64,000 nucleotides of DNA from Riptortus pedestris (GCA_019009955.1 JADPXZ010000007.1:5652001-5716000); one strand, 5' to 3'; shown: positions 22,638 to 38,252, counted from the first letter of the stretch. Notes: a model not told the origin generated them from the letters alone. Numbers and translations are program-made.

Positions 22638-23794
22638 TAGCTGAGATAGCCGGCTTCGCCCGGGAATTGATTTGAGGCTGAATGGTGATGGTATTTTTTT
22701 GGCAAGGCTTTACTTTGCACAATATTTTGACATTTCCCCCCTTTGGGTTCATTTACCCGTCCCAGTGTTTGGTAATTAGTTTTTCCAGATGAGGTACCTC
22801 ATAAATCAAATTAGAATAAATTGTTGAGCATATCAATATTTCTAGGCAAATTACGTGCTCCACACATTGTTCCTGGATAAATGTATAAAACAAAAGTAAA
22901 TCTAAATAACAAAGTAAACAACTTTTGTTATGTGCATGTTTGTCGAAAAACAGATAGACAATGAAATATCGCGAATTTTTATTTCAGGCCTCCCTTATAA
23001 CCGCCACTCCCGTTATAACCTAAAAATGTTAATATAGCTTATAATCATGGAAGAATTAATGCTAATTGACATACCGAGTTTTGTTAAGTTCGGTTCAATC
23101 GTTAGCACCCAATAAAATAGTTGACTCCCGCTTTAGTTTATAGTGTATATCTCGTTTATACTTTGTTAAAAGACAAAAATGAATATCACAAAAGTTACTC
23201 TAAATAACAAAATAAACAACTTTTGTTATGTTTATGTTTGCCGATAAACGAATAGAAAACGAAGTTATAATGAAGGCGTTAGTGCTAATACACATACCGA
23301 GTTTCATTTAGTTCGGTTGAGTCTTTTGTGCAAAATAATATTGTTGACTCCCGCTATAGTTATAAGCGTATAACTCATTTAAACTTCGGAATACGACGAA
23401 AGTGTATATAACAAAAGTTACTCTAAATAACAAAATAAACAACTTTTGTTATGTGCATATTTGCCAAAAAACCAATAGGAAACGAAATATCGCTATTTTT
23501 AATTTCAGGCCTTCCTTATAACCCCCATTTTTGTTCGTCTCAGAGAATTTTAATATAGCCTAAAGTCTAAGTTGGGTTAGTAGTAATATACATACCAAGT
23601 TTCATAAAATTCGGTTCAGCCGTTTATGCGTGAAAAGGTAACAAACAAACAAACAAACAAACAAACAAACAAACAAACATACACGAAAGAAACCAAATGC
23701 AGTTATGGTGTCTATGACATGTGAAACGAAAAGTTATCGTGAAATTTCGCGAAAAAAATCAATGTACAGACAGAGGTTACAATTTTATATATAT
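22635..23794 (+). mobile_element. Family B element, complete
   Basis: The head CTAGCTGAGATAGCCGGCTT with a small CCGG/CCGG hairpin is followed by the unit with CATTTACCCGTCCCAGTGTT, internal repeats with AAATAACAAAATAAACAACT, and a tail with TTCGGTTCAGCCGTTTATGC, (CAAA)n and CAGACAGAGGTTACAATTTT. No coding capacity was found. The class is not settled; it may be a non-autonomous retroelement or an unrelated DNA element that prefers (TA)n targets. Confidence 0.7.
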
Positions 23795-23796
23795 AC

Positions 23797-25402
23797 TAGC
23801 TTAGATACCCGGCTTCGCTCGGGAATTCATTTGAGGCTGAATGGTGATGGTATATTTTTGGCAAGGCTTTACATTGCACAATATTTTGACATTTACCCGT
23901 TCCAGTGTTTAGGGTTAATACCCGTTGTTGGCATTTGTTAATAATAAAATTATTTTTTTTATGTAAAACTTCACTGTCCTGCATATTGTCATATTTCCCG
24001 TCTCCTGTGCATTATGCATAGATTTGAATTATTAAGGAGAAAATATTGATATACATTTGAATTAATTTTTTCAGGTGAGGTACCTGGTAGTTCATATTGA
24101 AAAGAAATGTTGAGCAAATTTCTCTAAATAACAAAATAAACAACTTTTGATATGTGCATATTTGCCGAAAACCCAATAGGAAATCATTATTATTAATTTC
24201 ATGCCTCCCTTATAACCACCACTCCTGCCCGTCCCTAGAAATGTTAGAATAGCTTATTATAAGGAAGGCGTTAGTGCTAATACACATAATGAGTGTTTTA
24301 TTTAGTTCGGTTGAGTCTTTTGTGCCAAATAAAATTGTTGTCTCCCGCTATAATTTTTAGCGTATAACGTCTTAATATTTCGGTATACGATGATAGTGTA
24401 TATAAAAAAAAAAGTTTCTCTAAATAACAAAATAAACAACTTTTGTTATGTGCATATTTGCCGAAAATGCAATAGGAAGCGAAATATCACTATTATAAAT
24501 TTCAGGCGTTCCTTATAACCCCCACTCCTGCCCGTCCCTAGAAATGTTAGTATAGCTTATTATAATGAAGGCGTTAGTACTAATTCACATAACCAGTTTG
24601 GTTTAATTCGGTTGAGTTTTTAGTGCCAAATAAAATTGTGGACTCCCGCTATAGTGTTTAGCGTATAACTCATTTATACTTCCGTATACGGCAAAAGTGC
24701 ATATAACAAAAGTTACTCTAAATTACAAAATAAACAACTTTTGTTATGTGCATATTTGCTGAAAAAGCAATAGGAAACGAAATATCGCTATTTTTAATTT
24801 CTGGTCTCCCTTATAACCCCCACTCCTGCCCGTCCCTAGAAATGTTAGTATGGCTTATTATAAGTAAATCGTTAGTATTAATTCTCACAGCGAGTTTGTT
24901 TTAGTTCGGTTGAGTCTTTTATGCCAAATAAAATTGTGGACTCCCGCTATAGTGTTTAGCGTATAACTCATTTATACTTCCGTATACGGCAAAAGTGCAT
25001 ATAACAAAAGTTACTCTAAATTACAAAATAAACAACTTTTGTTATGAGCATATTTGCTGAAAAAGCAATAGAAAATGAAATATCGCTATTTTTAATTTCA
25101 GGCCTCCCTTATAACCCCCACTCCTGTTCGTCTTAGAGAACATTAATATAGCCTAAAGTCTAAGTTGGGCTAGTAGTAATATACATACCAAGTTTCATAA
25201 AATTCGGTTCAGCCGTTTATGCGTGAAAAGGTAACAAACAAACAAACAAACAAACAAACAAACAAATAAACAAACAAACAAACAAACAGACACCAAAGAA
25301 ACAAAATGTAGTTATGGTGTCTATGACATGTGAAACGAAAAGTTATCGTGAAATTTCGCGAAAAAAATCAATGTACAGACAGAGGTTACAATTTTATATA
25401 TA
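23797..25402 (+). mobile_element. Family B element, long form with about four internal repeats
   Basis: A second complete copy directly after the first, separated only by TATATATA. Its internal unit (around AACAACTTTTGTTATG) recurs at about 24134, 24435, 24733 and 25031, a period of about 298-301 bp, so the length difference from other copies comes from unit number. A (CAAA)n tract precedes the tail. Confidence 0.75.
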
Positions 25403-25405
25403 TAT

Positions 25406-25635
25406 AGATTATTTATAGTAAATTTAATTTGTAATAAGATTGATTCTATACAATTTTTCGATCCGACGTATAGTGACGGAGATATTTCGAAAATCCTCCC
25501 CCTTAAACCGCCTCTTCCACTGGTCTGATTTCAGCCATTAACGAACTTGATCTGTCTTTTTGCATAAAACGTTTAAATATCGAGTTTGGTAACGATCAAA
25601 CAAAAATTGCGACCACTAGAGCGTTAACAGGCAAA

Positions 25636-25678
<43 letters not shown>

Positions 25679-25768
25679 GAAATGACCTCAATTTCGTCAT
25701 ATCCTGGGTAGGATTGCTGGACATATGAAGAAATTTTTCTAAAATCGCGTCATGAGTACGTGCTAAAA
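25406..25768 (-). mobile_element. Family A element, core and left half
   Basis: Starts inside the core (ATTTATAGTAAATTTAATTT) and passes through the CTAGAGCGTTAACAGGC section and (TA)n at about 25637-25672 to a left end truncated at CGCGTCATGAGTACG. The hairpin is missing. Confidence 0.7.
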
Positions 25769-26597
25769 TATTTACGACAAATGTACTAAATTTTACTCGG
25801 AAAAATTTAGGGAATCATTTGGGGAGCGGGATTTTCTGGTGATAGGCTTGTGGTTCGGTGCCCGAGGAACTGTCCCTACACGTACCCGGACATTTTTTGA
25901 CGAGGTGGGAATAGACAAGAAGGTATCATTATTGATAATTGAGAGATTATTTCCCACCATATATTTTAAATTTTTCTTTGACCAGTGATCTTATTATAGA
26001 TCGACGGATCACGTTAGTACAGTAATGATGTTTCTCATTTATATCTAGTGACATTCACCTTTTAGGTTGCTGACTGTGTTTATTTTAGTTAATACTTTAG
26101 TTATTGAACTGACTAAATACAATATGTATTGTTTTACTGTTGTCTTAGGGATTGACTTCAGTTGCTGTGTGCTTCAGCATCTCAATGTAATTGAGCAGCC
26201 GCACAAACTGTATAAAAATTTGTACAATAAAGTGATTCTCTCTCAGCTGTGAGAGGTTGGCTGGCCTGTTTGATTACAATTCAGACGCTTCCCGTTGTGG
26301 AGATTAGTAAAATTGCCTTCAATATTTCTCCTTAGCATCATGTATTTATTCGCTGTAATATTGCTGCGGTGGTGTTGAGTGTTTAGCAGGATGCAGATTT
26401 ATCTATTGGAGAACTTCACGCTGGAAATATCTTGAAGGAAAGTCCAATATAGTGTGTTTGATCATGGGGTATTTATTCGCTGATATTGCTACCCATCTAT
26501 TAATTTGCTGTCAAGAAGAGCTGACGGGCAATCGATACTGTTTTTCTACGTGGCTTAATGGTTACAGCCACGAATAGCCGATGGAAGGCTATTACTG
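25769..26597. other. Unassigned sequence between elements
   Basis: About 830 bp matching none of the window's repeat families except for a vague family A right-end echo near 26405-26435 (TATTGGAGAACTTCACGCTG). An acceptor-like GATTGACTTCAG at about 26151-26162 followed by an AATAAA-type signal near 26226 could mark a small terminal exon or a retroelement LTR. No supported coding frame was found on either strand. Confidence 0.35.
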
Positions 26598-28983
<2,386 letters not shown>

Positions 28984-29032
28984 GAACAAGCCGGCAACTT
29001 GAAGAGTAGGATCGATGAGGAGCTATATGATG

Positions 29033-29046
29033 GTTGCCATGGCAAC
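29033..29046. promoter_or_regulatory. Perfect RFX X-box-like palindrome
   Basis: GTTGCCATGGCAAC is a perfect 14-bp palindrome matching the X-box consensus bound by RFX transcription factors. It stands in about 120 bp of unique sequence right after the GA tract. No nearby first exon was identified, so function is uncertain. Confidence 0.35.
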
Positions 29047-29279
29047 GGCCCAACTCCCCCCCCCCATAATTCCCTCTCTCTCAGCCATCAGCCCTCTCTA
29101 TCCCTTGGCTTGTCTGGGCTACTTAGCGCATTTCCCATAACCACATCCAAAAATACAGCAATTTTTTACAACAAGGGAATTTGAAAATGAATATCTCTAT
29201 GTTAAACTATTGAAGCTGAATTAATTATTTCTTTTATTCCTGGACAATATTTTAAGAGCCATCCATAAGTTTTAGGGAT

Positions 29280-31555
29280 ATGGGTTATGAGTTTACCTGG
29301 AGTCCAGTATTTTAACCAATCAAGGATTACTGCTTTCAGATATCCAGGAGGCGGAAGAGTAAAAAGTTACGTTCTTCCAGATATCTATGGGTGTGACCTG
29401 GGATATGCAGGAACTGGCTGGGATTGCTATCTAGGACTAATGTATTTAGAATCGAGATATCTAGAATCTAGGAGATGACCACCGCTCTAGGATATACAGG
29501 ATGGGAAAGGAATAAAGGCTTATCCTTACCTGATATCCAGGATATCAGGGTTTGGGGTTACTAAGCATTGCATATGTGAAATGTCAGGTTCTTTAAGGGG
29601 TCTAAGCTTACCAGATATCCAAGAAGGCTAAGGACTAATGTATTTAGAATCGAGATATCTAGAATCTAGGAGATGACCACCGCTCTACGGATATACAGGA
29701 TGGGAAAGGAATAAAGGCTTATCCTTACCTGATATCCAGGATATCAGGGTTTGGTGTTTCTGAGCATGGCATATGTGAAATGTCAGGTTCTTTAAGGGGT
29801 CTAAGCTTACTACATATCCATGAAGGCTAAGGACTTATGTATTCAGAGTACGAGATATCTAGGATCTAGGAGATGACCGCAGCTTGACGGATATACAGGA
29901 TGGGAAAGGATTAAAGGTTTATCCTTGACAGATATCCAAGAAGGCTAGGGCTAATGTATTCAGAGTACGAGATATGTAGGATCTAGGAGATGACAACCGC
30001 TTGACGGATATACAGGATGGGAAAGGAATAAAGGCTTATCCTTACCTGATATCCAGGATATCAGGGTTTGGGGTTACTAAGCATTGCATATGTGAAATGT
30101 CAGGTTCTTTAAGGGGTCTAAGCTTACCAGATATCCAAGAAGGCTAAGGACTAATGTATTCAGAGTACGAGATATCTTGGATCTAGGAGATGACCACCGC
30201 TCTACGGATATACAGGATGGGAAAGGAATAAAGGCTTATCCTTACCTGATATCCAGGATATCAGGGTTTGGGGTTACTAAGTATTGCATATGTGAAATGT
30301 CAGGTTCTTTAAGGGGTCTAAGCTTACCAGATATCCAAGAAGGCTAAGGACTAATGTATTCAGAGTACGAGATATCTTGGATCTAGGAGATGACCACCGC
30401 TCTACGGATATACAGGATGGGAAAGGAATAAAGGCTTATCCTTACCTGATATCCAGGATATCAGGGTTTGGGGTTACTAAGCATTGCATATGTGAAATGT
30501 CAGGTTCTTTAAGGGGTCTAAGCTTACCAGATATCCAAGAAGGCTAAGGGCTAATGTATTCAGAGTACGAGATATGTTGGATCTAGGAGATGACCACCGC
30601 TCTGACGGATATACAGGATGGGAAAGGATTAAAGGTTTATCCTTACCTGATATCCAGGATATCAGGGTTTGGGGTTACTAAGCATTGCATATGTGAAATG
30701 TCAGGTTCTTTAAGGGGTCTAAGCTTACCAGATATCCATGAAGGCTAAGGACTTATGTATTCAGAGTACGAGATATCTAGGATCTAGGAGGTCGCCACCG
30801 CTCTACGTATATACAGGATGGGAAAAGAATAAAGGTTTATCCTTACTAGATATCCAAGAAGGCTAAGGACATATGTATTCAGAGTACGAGATATCTAGGA
30901 TCTAGGAGATGACCGCAGCTTGACGGATATACAGGATGGGAAAGGATTAAAGGTTTATCCTTGACAGATATCCAAGAAGGCTAGGGCTAATGTATTCAGA
31001 GTACGAGAGATGTAGGATCTAGGAGATGACCGCAGCTTGACGGATATACAGGATGGGAAAGGATTAAAGGTTTATCCTTGACAGATATCCAAGAAGGCTA
31101 GGGCTAATGTATTCAGAGTACGAGATATGTAGGATCTAGGAGATGACAACCGCTTGACGGATATACAGCATGGGAAAGGATTAAAGGTTTATCCTGGGGG
31201 GTTTAGATATCCACGATATCTTAGGGTTTGGTGTTTCTGAGCATGGCATATGTGAAATGTCAGTTTGTTTCAGTGGGCTTAGCTTACCAGATATCCAGAA
31301 AGTGTAAGGGTTATTGGTTATCCAGGTTTTTAAGTGGCGAGATTTTAGTGTAAGGGTTAGAGGTTTCTGCTTAATAGTTATCCAGGAGTTGTTAGGGTTT
31401 CTAACCACCATGTCAACAAGTTAAGGGCTTATGCTAATAGGTTATCCAGGTTCTTTAAGTGTGCTGAGATTACCAGATATCCAGCAAGTGTAAGGGTTAG
31501 AGGTTTCTGCTTAATAGTTATCCAGGACTTGTTGGGGTTTTTGAGATCCACATAT
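29280..31555. repeat. Tandem satellite of about 200 bp with 112-bp variants
   Basis: The repeat contains GATATCCAGGATATCAGGGT, CATATGTGAAATGTCAGGTT and TACAGGATGGGAAAGG. Equivalent positions recur at 30077, 30277, 30477 and 30678, a period of 200 bp. In parts (29880-30000 and 30830-31190) a deletion form of about 112 bp alternates with it. Units diverge toward both ends, especially after 31200. The small frame at 29287-29478 is repeat translation. Confidence 0.9.
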
Positions 31556-31560
31556 ATTGA

Positions 31561-34185
31561 ATGTCAGAGGGGGAGAGGGGGAGGGAGAGAGAGGGGGGGA
31601 AGAGAGGAGAGAGGAAAAAAATAAAAGGGGAAAAAAAAAAAAAAAGGGGGGGGAAAAAAGGGGGGAAAAGAAAAAAGATGAAAAAAGGAGAGGGAGGGGA
31701 GGGGGGGGAGAGAGGGGGGAGAGAAGAGGGGAAGAGAGAAAGGGGGGGGGGGGGAGGGGGGGGGAAAAGAGAGAGGAGGGGGGGGGGAGAGGGAGGGAGA
31801 GAGGGGGGGGAGAGAGGGGAGGGGAGAGATTTAGGGGGTTTTGGGGGGAAAGGGGGAAGGAAAAAGTGGGGGGAGGGGAGAGGGGTGAAAAGAAAAGAGA
31901 GAGAGAGGAGAGGGGAGGGGGGAAGAAGGGGGGAGAGAGAGGGGGGGAGAGGGGGGAGGGGAGAGAAAGAGGGGGAAGGGGAGAGAGAGAAAGGAGAGGG
32001 AGAAGGAGAGGGGGAGAGATAGAAAAGAAAAGAGAGAGAGAGAGAGAGAGAGAGGAGGGAGGAAAACGAGAGAAGGTTTGAGGATAAAGAAGGAGAGAGA
32101 AGGAGGAGAGAGAAGAAAAGGGGAAGAAGAGAGAGAGAGGGGGGTTTGGAAAAAGAAGAAAAAGGGGGGAGAGAGGAGAGGAGAGGGAAGAGGGGGGAAG
32201 AAGAAGAAAAAGGAGAGAGAGAGAAAAGGAGATGGAAAAAAGGGGGAGAAGAGGAGGGAGAGGGGGAGAGGAGGAGGGGAGGAAGAGAGGGGGAGAAAGG
32301 AGGGAAAAGGGGGGAAGAAGAAAAAAAAAGATAGAGGAGAGGGGAAAAAAGGAAATAAAAGGGGGAAGAAAGGGAGAGAAGAGAGAGGGGGGAGAAGAAG
32401 AAAAAGGGGAAAAAAAAAGAGAGAGAGAGAGAGGGGAGAATTTTAGATTAGGAAGAGGGGGAAAGGAGAGAGATGATAGAATTTTAGATAGAGAGAGAGA
32501 GAGAGATAGATAGTAGATAAAAAATGAAGAGGGAGAGGAGAGAAAGATAGATAGATAGATAGAGAGAGGAGAGAGAGGGTAGAAAAGTAGTAGATGGGGA
32601 AAGAGGAGGGAGAGGGGAGAGAAGGAAAAAATAGATAGATATTTTAGAAAAGGAGAGAGAGAGGTAGATAGATAGATAAAAAAAAGGGAGAGAGTAGATA
32701 GATAGATAGTGGGGGGAAAAAATTAGTAAAGAGGGGAAGAAAAGTGTTAGGGAAGAAAAAATAGATAGTAGAAAAAAGGGAAGAGAGAGAGAGAGAATTG
32801 ATAGATAGATAGATGAGAGAGGGGAAGAAGGGGGAAGAAATGGGATAGATAGATAGAAGAGAGGAGGGAGTGAAGGGGAGAGAAGAAGAAGATAGATAAT
32901 AGATAGATAGTTTGATGGGAAGGGGAGAGAGAGAGGAATTGATAGTAGAAGATAGAAGGAGGAGAGGAATTAGATATAGATAGATAGATAGAAGAGAGAG
33001 GAGAGGGGAGAAAAAGAATAGATAGATAGATAGAGGGGGGAGGGGGAGATGATAGATTTTTGATAGTGATAGAGAGAGAGAGGAGAAGATAAAGATAGTA
33101 GATAGAAGAGAGGGAGAGGAGAGAAGGGGGAGGAAAAAAAGGAAGAAGAGAAAATAGTAGATGATAGATAGATAAGAGGGGGAAAAAGAGAGGGGAGAGA
33201 GAGAGAAAAGAAAAGGGGAGATAGATAGGAAGAGAGAGAGGGAGAGAGAAAAGATAGTTTAGGGAGAGAGAGAGAAGGGGGGGAAAGAGAGGGGAGTGAA
33301 GAAGAAGAGGGGTTTTTTGATGGGATGGGGAGAAAAGGGGAAAAGAGAGAGAGAAAAGAGGAAGGGGGAGAGAGAGAGAGAGACAGAGAGGGGATAGAGA
33401 GAAAAAATGAGAGAGAGAAGATAGATAGATAGAGAGAGGGAGGGAGAGAGATTTTAATTTTAGATGATAGATGAGGAGAGAAAAGGGGGAGAGGGAGAGA
33501 GAGAAGGAGAGATAGATATTTTAGTAGATAGATAGAGAGAGAGAGAGGGGGGGAAGGGGGGGAAGAAAAAAGGGGGCCCAGAGATAGATAGACAGAGAGA
33601 GAGAGAGAGAGGAGAGGGGATAGATAGATAGGGGAGGGGAGAGAGAGGAGAGAGAGAGAGGGAGAAAAAAAGATAGGATAGAGAGAGGATGATAGTAGAT
33701 AGAGAGAAAAGAGGAGAAATTTTGGGGGAGGAGAGAGAGGAGAGAGTGAGAGGGGGGAGAGACAGAATATTTTGGGAGAGAGAGAGAGGAGAGAGGATAG
33801 TGATAGAGGGGAGAGAGAAGAGGGGGGAGAGAGAGTTTTGAGAGAGAGGGGGGAGTAGATAGAGGGGATAGATAGAGAGAGAGATAGTAGAGGGGATTGG
33901 AGAGAGAAGAGAGAGAGAGAGAGGGGGGAGGAGGAAAAAAGGAGAGAGAGGAGAGAGGACAGAGATAGATAGGAGGGGGGAGAGAGAGAGATAGAGATTG
34001 ATAGAGAGAGAGAGGAGGATGAGAGGGGGGAGAGAGAGAGGTAGCTAGATAGTATTTTGAGAGGAGAGAGATAGATAGATATTTTAGAGAAGAGAGAGAA
34101 GGAAGAGGGGGAAGGAGAGAGGGGGAAAAGAGATTAAGAGAAAAGGGGGAGAAGGAGAGAGTTGGGGAGGAGAGAGAGAAAAAAC
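31561..34185. repeat. GA/G-rich and (GATA)n low-complexity tract
   Basis: Long G and A homopolymer runs, GAGAGA and scattered GATAGATA. Many runs of four to ten G's or A's suggest consensus error as well as genuine repeat. No unique sequence is interspersed. Confidence 0.9.
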
Positions 34186-34679
34186 GGGGATTTTTAAAAA
34201 TTTTTTCCTTATTTTTTCCTCTAAACCCGTTTAAATTTTTTCGGATTTAAAATTTTTAAAAAACAAACTTTAGTTTTTTTTTTAAAATTGTAATTTTAAA
34301 ATTTATTAATTTTGGAAAAAAAAATCGGAAAAAAATTGGTACCCCACTTGTCGATATTCCATCGCTTACCCGATATCCAGGAGGCGTTGTTTTTCCCCCC
34401 TAAAAAAACTGGCCGGGGTTGCTTCTCCAGGGGTTTTTTGGGGGGGCCCCCCTTCCCCCGGGGTTTTCCCCGTGGGGGGCTCAGCGAAAAGGGGGAGACC
34501 AGGATTAAAACTGCCCCACAATGATCCCCCAAGGGGGGCGCTATGGGGAAAACCCCCGCCATTTTTCCTTTTTTGCTTCCCCGAGGGGGCCCAATTTTTG
34601 AAACAAGCACTAAAGGGTTAAAAAATTTGAAAATGATACCCCCTGGGGGGGAAAACATATTTAAAAATTTTTAAACCCC
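34186..34679. other. Degraded, homopolymer-rich sequence
   Basis: A trace of the 200-bp satellite survives near 34350-34390 (CGATATCC, CCGATATCCAGGAGGC). The remainder consists of runs of A, T, G and C and is not interpretable. Confidence 0.45.
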
Positions 34680-35665
34680 TGTCTGTACATTGATTTTTTT
34701 TCGAAATTTCCCGATAACTTTTGGGGTTTACTTTTCATAAACCAAAAAAAAACATTTTTTTTTCTTTGGTGTGTTTGTTTTTTTTTTGTTTCCTTTTTAA
34801 AAGGCTAAAACCAATTTTTTTTGGGGAAAATTGGTTTTTGTATATTACTACAACCCCCCAAATTAGACTTTAGGTTATTTTAATACCCCCTGAGACGAAA
34901 GGGGGGGGGGGGTTAAAAGGGAAAAGGGCCCCCAAAAATTAAAAAAAAAGCAAAAATTTTTTAATTTTTTGCACAAAAACAAAAGTTTTTTTATTTTGTC
35001 ATTTGGAGAAAATTTTGTTATAAAACATTTTTTTTGGGTTTCCAAAAAATAAATGAGTTAAATTTTTAAAAAAAATACTGCGAAGTCAAAATTTTTATTT
35101 GGCTAAAAAAACCCCCCGATCAAAAAACCCAAATATGTTTATTAGACTAACCCCCTTCCCCTTTTAATAAGCCTACTAGCTTTTCTAGGGACGGGCAGGA
35201 GGGGGGGTTGTAAGGGGGGGCATGAAATTAAAAATAGTGTTTTTTTCTTTCCCCCTTTGGGGGGGTTTGGGGGAAATAGGCACAAAAAAAAGTTGTTTTT
35301 TTTTTTGTTATTCAAAAGTCAAAAAATTTTTTTTCAATATGAACCCCCAAGGAAAACCCCCGGGGAAAAATTTATATATATTCTTTTTTTTTTTTTTCCC
35401 CCTTAAAATTTTAAAAATCTATGTTTTAATGCACAGGGACGGGAAATGGGGCAATATAGGGCCCCGTGATTTTTAAAAAAAAAAAAAAAAAACTTTATTG
35501 TTAACAAACCCAAAAAGCAACGGGGGGGTATTTCCCAAAAAACCGGGGGAGGGTTTTAAAGGAAAAAAATATTGTGCAAAGTAAAGCCTTAAAAAAAAAT
35601 TTTCCATCACCATTCCCCCAAAAATAATTCCCGGGCCCCCAAGCCGGTTCCCCTTCCCCTAGTAT
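34680..35665 (-). mobile_element. Family B element, severely corrupted copy
   Basis: Recognisable by CTGTCTGTACATTGATTTTT at the start, TAGACTTTAGGTTAT, TTTCTAGGGACGGGCAGGAG, and a reversed head (CCGGGCCCCCAAGCCGG, CTAGTATATA) at the end. Many single bases are replaced by homopolymer stretches. Confidence 0.65.
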
Positions 35666-35678
35666 ATATATTTAGGGG

Positions 35679-35937
35679 CTCTCTCTCTCTTTTTCCCCCC
35701 CCCCACCCCCCCCTCTCTCTTTCCTCTCTCTCCCCCCCCCCCCCTCTCTTCTTCTCCTCTCTTCTCTCTCTTCTCCCCCTCTCTCTCTTTTCCTCTCTCT
35801 CCCCCCTCTCTCTCTCTTTCCCCCCCTTCCCTCTCTCTCTTTTTTCTTTTTCTCTCTCTCTCTCCCCCCCCCCTTCCTTCTCTATTTCTCTCTCTCTCTC
35901 TCTCCCTCTCTCTCTCCTTCTCTCTCAAACTCTCCTC
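35679..35937. repeat. CT tract
   Basis: CTCTCT interspersed with C and T homopolymers, within the error-rich zone. Confidence 0.9.
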
Positions 35938-36349
35938 CAAGAAATTCTATCTGTCTATTTGGTAAAAGTGTTTTTGGGGGGGGAAAATTCTGAAAAAATT
36001 GGGAAAAAAACTTTTTTTTTTCCCCTCAATTCTTACTTCCGATCAGAAAATTTGGGGGGGGAAAAAAGGCCCAACAAAAACACGATTTGGTAGAAAAGGG
36101 GGCAGTATTTTCCCAAAAACCCCGATAGAAAGGCCCCCTTTGTTTTAAAATTATAAAAAATTTGTCAATATTTTTTCCTTCTTCACATTTCATTCTCTTA
36201 TCTAAATATTTTTAGCTACCTCAAAAAAATAACAACATAAATTTTGGTTTTTTAGGCTAAAGAAAAAAATGTTTTTATGATCAAAAGGTATTTTTTTTGG
36301 GGCACGGCGGGGGGTGGGGTTTGGGCCCCCCGGGTTTCCCCGGAAAAAA

Positions 36350-37990
36350 AGAAAAAATCTCGGCTAATATTCAAAATAAAAGAAAAAATTTTTTTAACAA
36401 AAAATTTTTGGAAAAATTTTAAAAATTTTTTAAAGATTGGTTCTATACAATTTTTCGATCAGACCCCTTTAAAAAAGGAGATTTTTAAATATTTTTTGGG
36501 GGTCTTTTTAAAAATTCCAAAAGTACTTCCAAAGTGAAGGTGTATTTTTTTAAATTCCAAATATCTCCGTTTTTGGGGGTTGAGAGAAAAAAAGTTATAA
36601 AAACCAATTTGGGGCAACTGTTGACCCCCAAAAAAATTTTTTTTTATATGCATTTTTTTTCTCTAGAAAGTTTTTTAACCAAAAATATTAGCGTTTTTTT
36701 TTTAAAAAAAAGTGATGACAAGGTTAGTATCTCAAAACCAAAACTATTTTTTTATTTTTGTAAAAAAATTCCAAATACCCCCTGTTATTATGACCTGAGA
36801 GTAAAATGTTATAAAACCCCTCTTTTGAACTATTGTTTTCTTTTAAAAATTTTTACTTTTGCTCTTTTTTTTTATCAAAAAATATCAAACTGAGATTTTA
36901 GGGGAAATTTTTCGGGGAAAAAATTTTATTTATTTTAGCTTTTGTAAAAAAATTTTTCCAAAAATTTTCCTTTTTTTATGACCCCTTTTAGAGTAAAAGG
37001 GGAAAAACCCCAAACTTTTTTAAAAAATTTGGGGTGCTTTAAAATTTTTGGGGTTTTGCACTTTTTTTTTAGAATAATTTTTTAATGAGAAAATTTGCGA
37101 ATTATCTTAGAAATTTTAAACTTTTGGGGTTTTCATAACACAAATTCCAAATATCCCGGGGTTTTAGGGCCTGAGATTTTAAAATGTTGTAGAACCAATT
37201 TTTGTTGAACTATTGATGCTTTTAAATTGTTGTTATTTTGCACTTTTTCTCTATCGTAAATATCAACTGGAGTTTATTAGCGAATTATCTCAGAAATAAT
37301 CTATTTATTTTCCCTGTTCTTGACAAAAATTTCAAATATCTCCGTTGTTTTTGAGTTAGGTAAAATATTTTAAATCAATCTTTTTTAAAAACTATTGATG
37401 CTTACAATTGTTGTTATATGCACTTTTTGCTCGAAGGAATATTAACCGAAATATTTAGCGTTTTTCTTTAATAAAGTGATGCACAAGGTTTAGTATCCCC
37501 AGGGACCTAACCCTATTTATTTTAGTGTAATTCCAAAATATCTCCGTTATTATGAGTCTGAGGGGGTAAAAATGTAAAGGAAACCAATTTGTTGAAATGA
37601 TGCTCTACAATTGTTTTTATATGCATTTTTTTCTCTACCCGTAAATATTAACGGGATATTAGGCGTTTTTTTTAATAAAGTTGTTTGCACAAGGTTGTAT
37701 TTTCAGACCAAAATTATTTATTTTAGCTATTGTAACAAAAATCCCAAATTTCTCCTTTTATTATGGCCGGGAGAGTAAAATTTATAGAACCAATTTTTTG
37801 AAACTATTGATGCTCTACAATTGTTGTTATTTTACACTTTTTTTCGTTAAGTCTCCACTAGCGAGTTTTTTATTTTTCCTTCATCGGGAAATAGGGAGAA
37901 GATTAAGTTCTTTTACAGATGAAATTGCTTAGTTTAGCAAACCCTTTGCGTGCGCGATATTTTTTTATTTTTTTAATTTTCGGAGTTAAA
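36350..37990 (+). repeat. Core-unit array of family A, corrupted copy
   Basis: Repeated but damaged words such as CCAAATATCTCCG, GAGAGTAAAATTTATAGAA and CTATTGATGCTCTACAATTG. It ends in a right end (TTAGCAAACCCTTTGCGTGC) that corresponds to 55975-56015. The region before 36500 is only partly recognisable. Confidence 0.65.
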
Positions 37991-38252
37991 ATACGTAAAA
38001 TTTATCTTTAAACGAAAACCAATAACCTAATTCTTCAAAAATTAAATATTTCGGAAAAGTAAAAACATTTGTTTGTGGTAGTAATATAACTTTTGTGTCT
38101 TGGATTAACCTAAAAAAACAATGTTTCCACGGACCTCTGGTTTTCCAAAATTCTTATTAAAAATTTTACTTTAATTTTTCAATGGCCACACGAAATTCTT
38201 GAAGTCAGCCGGGACGGGAATCTAACACTTGAAGCCCAGGAGTTCAGGAATC

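Noticed and set aside
28981..29045. Possible transmembrane exon of the DPP-like gene on the minus strand (AVAMATII in one frame).
   Set aside because: The frame hits a TAG after eight codons, there is no clear acceptor, and the hydrophobic stretch is too short.
31557..32513. Lys/Glu/Gly-rich frames of 60-174 codons.
   Set aside because: GA/G-homopolymer translation in the error-rich zone.
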